DNA of 64,000 nucleotides from CAVYXZ01 sp963772595 (lineage in GTDB: Bacteria > Chloroflexota > Anaerolineae > Aggregatilineales > Phototrophicaceae): NCBI GenBank assembly GCA_963772595.1, contig CAVYXZ010000012.1:1-64000 (forward strand). The letters are read 5' to 3'. Made by a program: the position numbers and the translations under genes. The notes beneath the pieces are model-generated. The model was not told the origin of the DNA. It ran no database searches and saw nothing but the letters and a program-made list of their open reading frames with translations. Shown here piece by piece: positions 63,081 through 64,000 of the stretch. The number at the start of each line of letters is the position of its first letter. Within the stretch, counting starts at the first letter, position 1.

Positions 63081-64000
63081 ATGACGATTGACGGAGCGAC
63101 CCGCGCGGATGACGCGCTGTATGATGACGCGGCCCGGCACTACGATGCCCTGCTGCTGATGTCCTTCGGTGGACCGGAAGGCATGGACGAGGTGATTCCT
63201 TTTCTGGAACAGGTGGCCGGTGGCCGCGCGATCCCGCGAGAACGCCTGGAAGAAGTCGCCGTTCATTACCAGGGTTTCGGCGGAGTCAGCCCGATCAACG
63301 CGCAGAACCGGGCGCTGATCGCGGCATTGGAGGCCGATCTCAAAGCGCACGACATGGCGCTGCCCATCTACTTCGGCAACCGCAACTGGCACCCTTTCGT
63401 CGAAGATACCGTGCGCCAGATGCGGGACGACGGCGTGCGGCGGGCGCTGGTCTTCGTGACCTCGGCCTTCAGTTCCTATTCGGGCTGCCGTCAGTACCGC
63501 GAAGACATCCAGCGCGCCAGTGACGCGGTCGAGGACGCGCCGGAATTCGACTTGATCCGCAAGTTCTACAATCATCCCGGTTTCATCACGCCGATGATCG
63601 AGCGCACGCAGGCGGCCCTGGCACAGTTTCCGGTCGAGCGGCGCGTGCAGCTGGTGTTTACCGCGCACAGCATCCCGCTGGCGATGGCGCAGCACAGCGA
63701 TTACGAGGCGCAGCTTGCCGAAGCCTGCCGTCTGGTGGCCGAAGGCGCCGGCTTCAGCGCCTACAAGCTGGCTTACCAGAGCCGCAGCGGGCCGCCGCGA
63801 ATGCCCTGGCTGGAACCGGACATCGGCGACTATCTGCGCGAGATCAAGGGGCAGGGTGTCGAGGATGTGCTGATCGTACCCATCGGCTTCATCTCGGATC
63901 ACATGGAGGTGAAGTTCGACCTGGATACCGAGGCGATGCAGATCGCCGCTGAGCTGGGCATGACGCTGGTGCGCGCCGGGACCGTCGGCACGCATCCGGC
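63081..64000 (+). CDS. cpfC: Ferrochelatase / coproporphyrin ferrochelatase (3' end cut by window)
   Basis: The first 306 codons are present. LLLMSFGGPEG opens the enzyme; the active-site region is FTAHSIPLAM with the catalytic histidine, and PIGFISDHMEVKFDLDTE carries the second conserved histidine and glutamates. Placed after HemQ, it is most likely the coproporphyrin-specific enzyme that inserts iron to give coproheme. The symbol follows this context. Confidence 0.9.
   Translation, partial: MTIDGATRADDALYDDAARHYDALLLMSFGGPEGMDEVIPFLEQVAGGRAIPRERLEEVAVHYQGFGGVSPINAQNRALIAALEADLKAHDMALPIYFGNRNWHPFVEDTVRQMRDDGVRRALVFVTSAFSSYSGCRQYREDIQRASDAVEDAPEFDLIRKFYNHPGFITPMIERTQAALAQFPVERRVQLVFTAHSIPLAMAQHSDYEAQLAEACRLVAEGAGFSAYKLAYQSRSGPPRMPWLEPDIGDYLREIKGQGVEDVLIVPIGFISDHMEVKFDLDTEAMQIAAELGMTLVRAGTVGTHP

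Overview
The window reads as a high-GC chromosomal segment of a non-pathogenic environmental bacterium, most like Chloroflexota (Anaerolineae type). This is an inference from gene style: HemQ plus ferrochelatase of the coproporphyrin heme route, TIR-WD40 and TolB-like surface proteins, GT-C membrane proteins with TPR tails, DUF4386 and ClbS/DinB proteins, VapBC modules and dense palindromic repeats. There is no rRNA, CRISPR array, prophage or insertion sequence. One tRNA-Ala(CGC) lies at the left edge, and the right edge cuts through the ferrochelatase gene.

Layout. 0-5.4 kb: an SDR-type oxidoreductase, a PlsC-type acyltransferase, a winged-helix protein, a DinB protein and metG. 5.7-5.94 kb: the most unusual element found. 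A consensus promoter starts transcription at, or within a base or two of, the ATG of a 29-codon methionine-rich reading frame, followed by mutually exclusive RNA helices and a U-tract terminator, all upstream of and co-oriented with metG; it looks like a ribosome-mediated attenuator. 5.9-9 kb: a lower-GC accessory patch with an Mrr-like nuclease and three toxin-antitoxin-type loci. 9-19 kb: ClbS-like protein, nitroreductase, a TIR-transmembrane-WD40 receptor, a PfkB sugar kinase, a TetR-MFS efflux pair with a clear operator, an MBL hydrolase and a zinc-ribbon/TPR protein.

19-34 kb is a carbohydrate-acid catabolic region: three enolase-superfamily dehydratase-like genes, three MDR dehydrogenases, an SDR, a putative TIM-barrel glycosidase, a lactonase-fold protein, an esterase and a GH4 glycosidase. 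34-43 kb is a minus-strand operon for an Opp/Dpp-type ABC importer (OppD, OppA, OppB, OppC, OppF). Inserted between OppC and OppF with gaps of a few bases is a secreted multiheme c-type cytochrome. A DeoR-LacI hybrid regulator is divergently transcribed from this operon. 44-54 kb holds small membrane proteins, a Nudix hydrolase, a TolB-like protein, a two-gene SLATT/DUF4231-like membrane pair, a TetR-SDR pair with two operators and an aminotransferase. 54-59.5 kb holds two overlapping giant GT-C/TPR membrane proteins. 59.6-64 kb holds secreted proteins, then a HemQ-Rieske fusion followed by ferrochelatase.

A caution for all gene calls: more than twenty genes are broken by single-base indels or one in-frame stop, often at short homopolymers, while the protein continues intact in a neighbouring frame. 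The spread across unrelated genes, including essential metG, points to sequencing or assembly error rather than decay, so I give such genes as one locus and mark the break.
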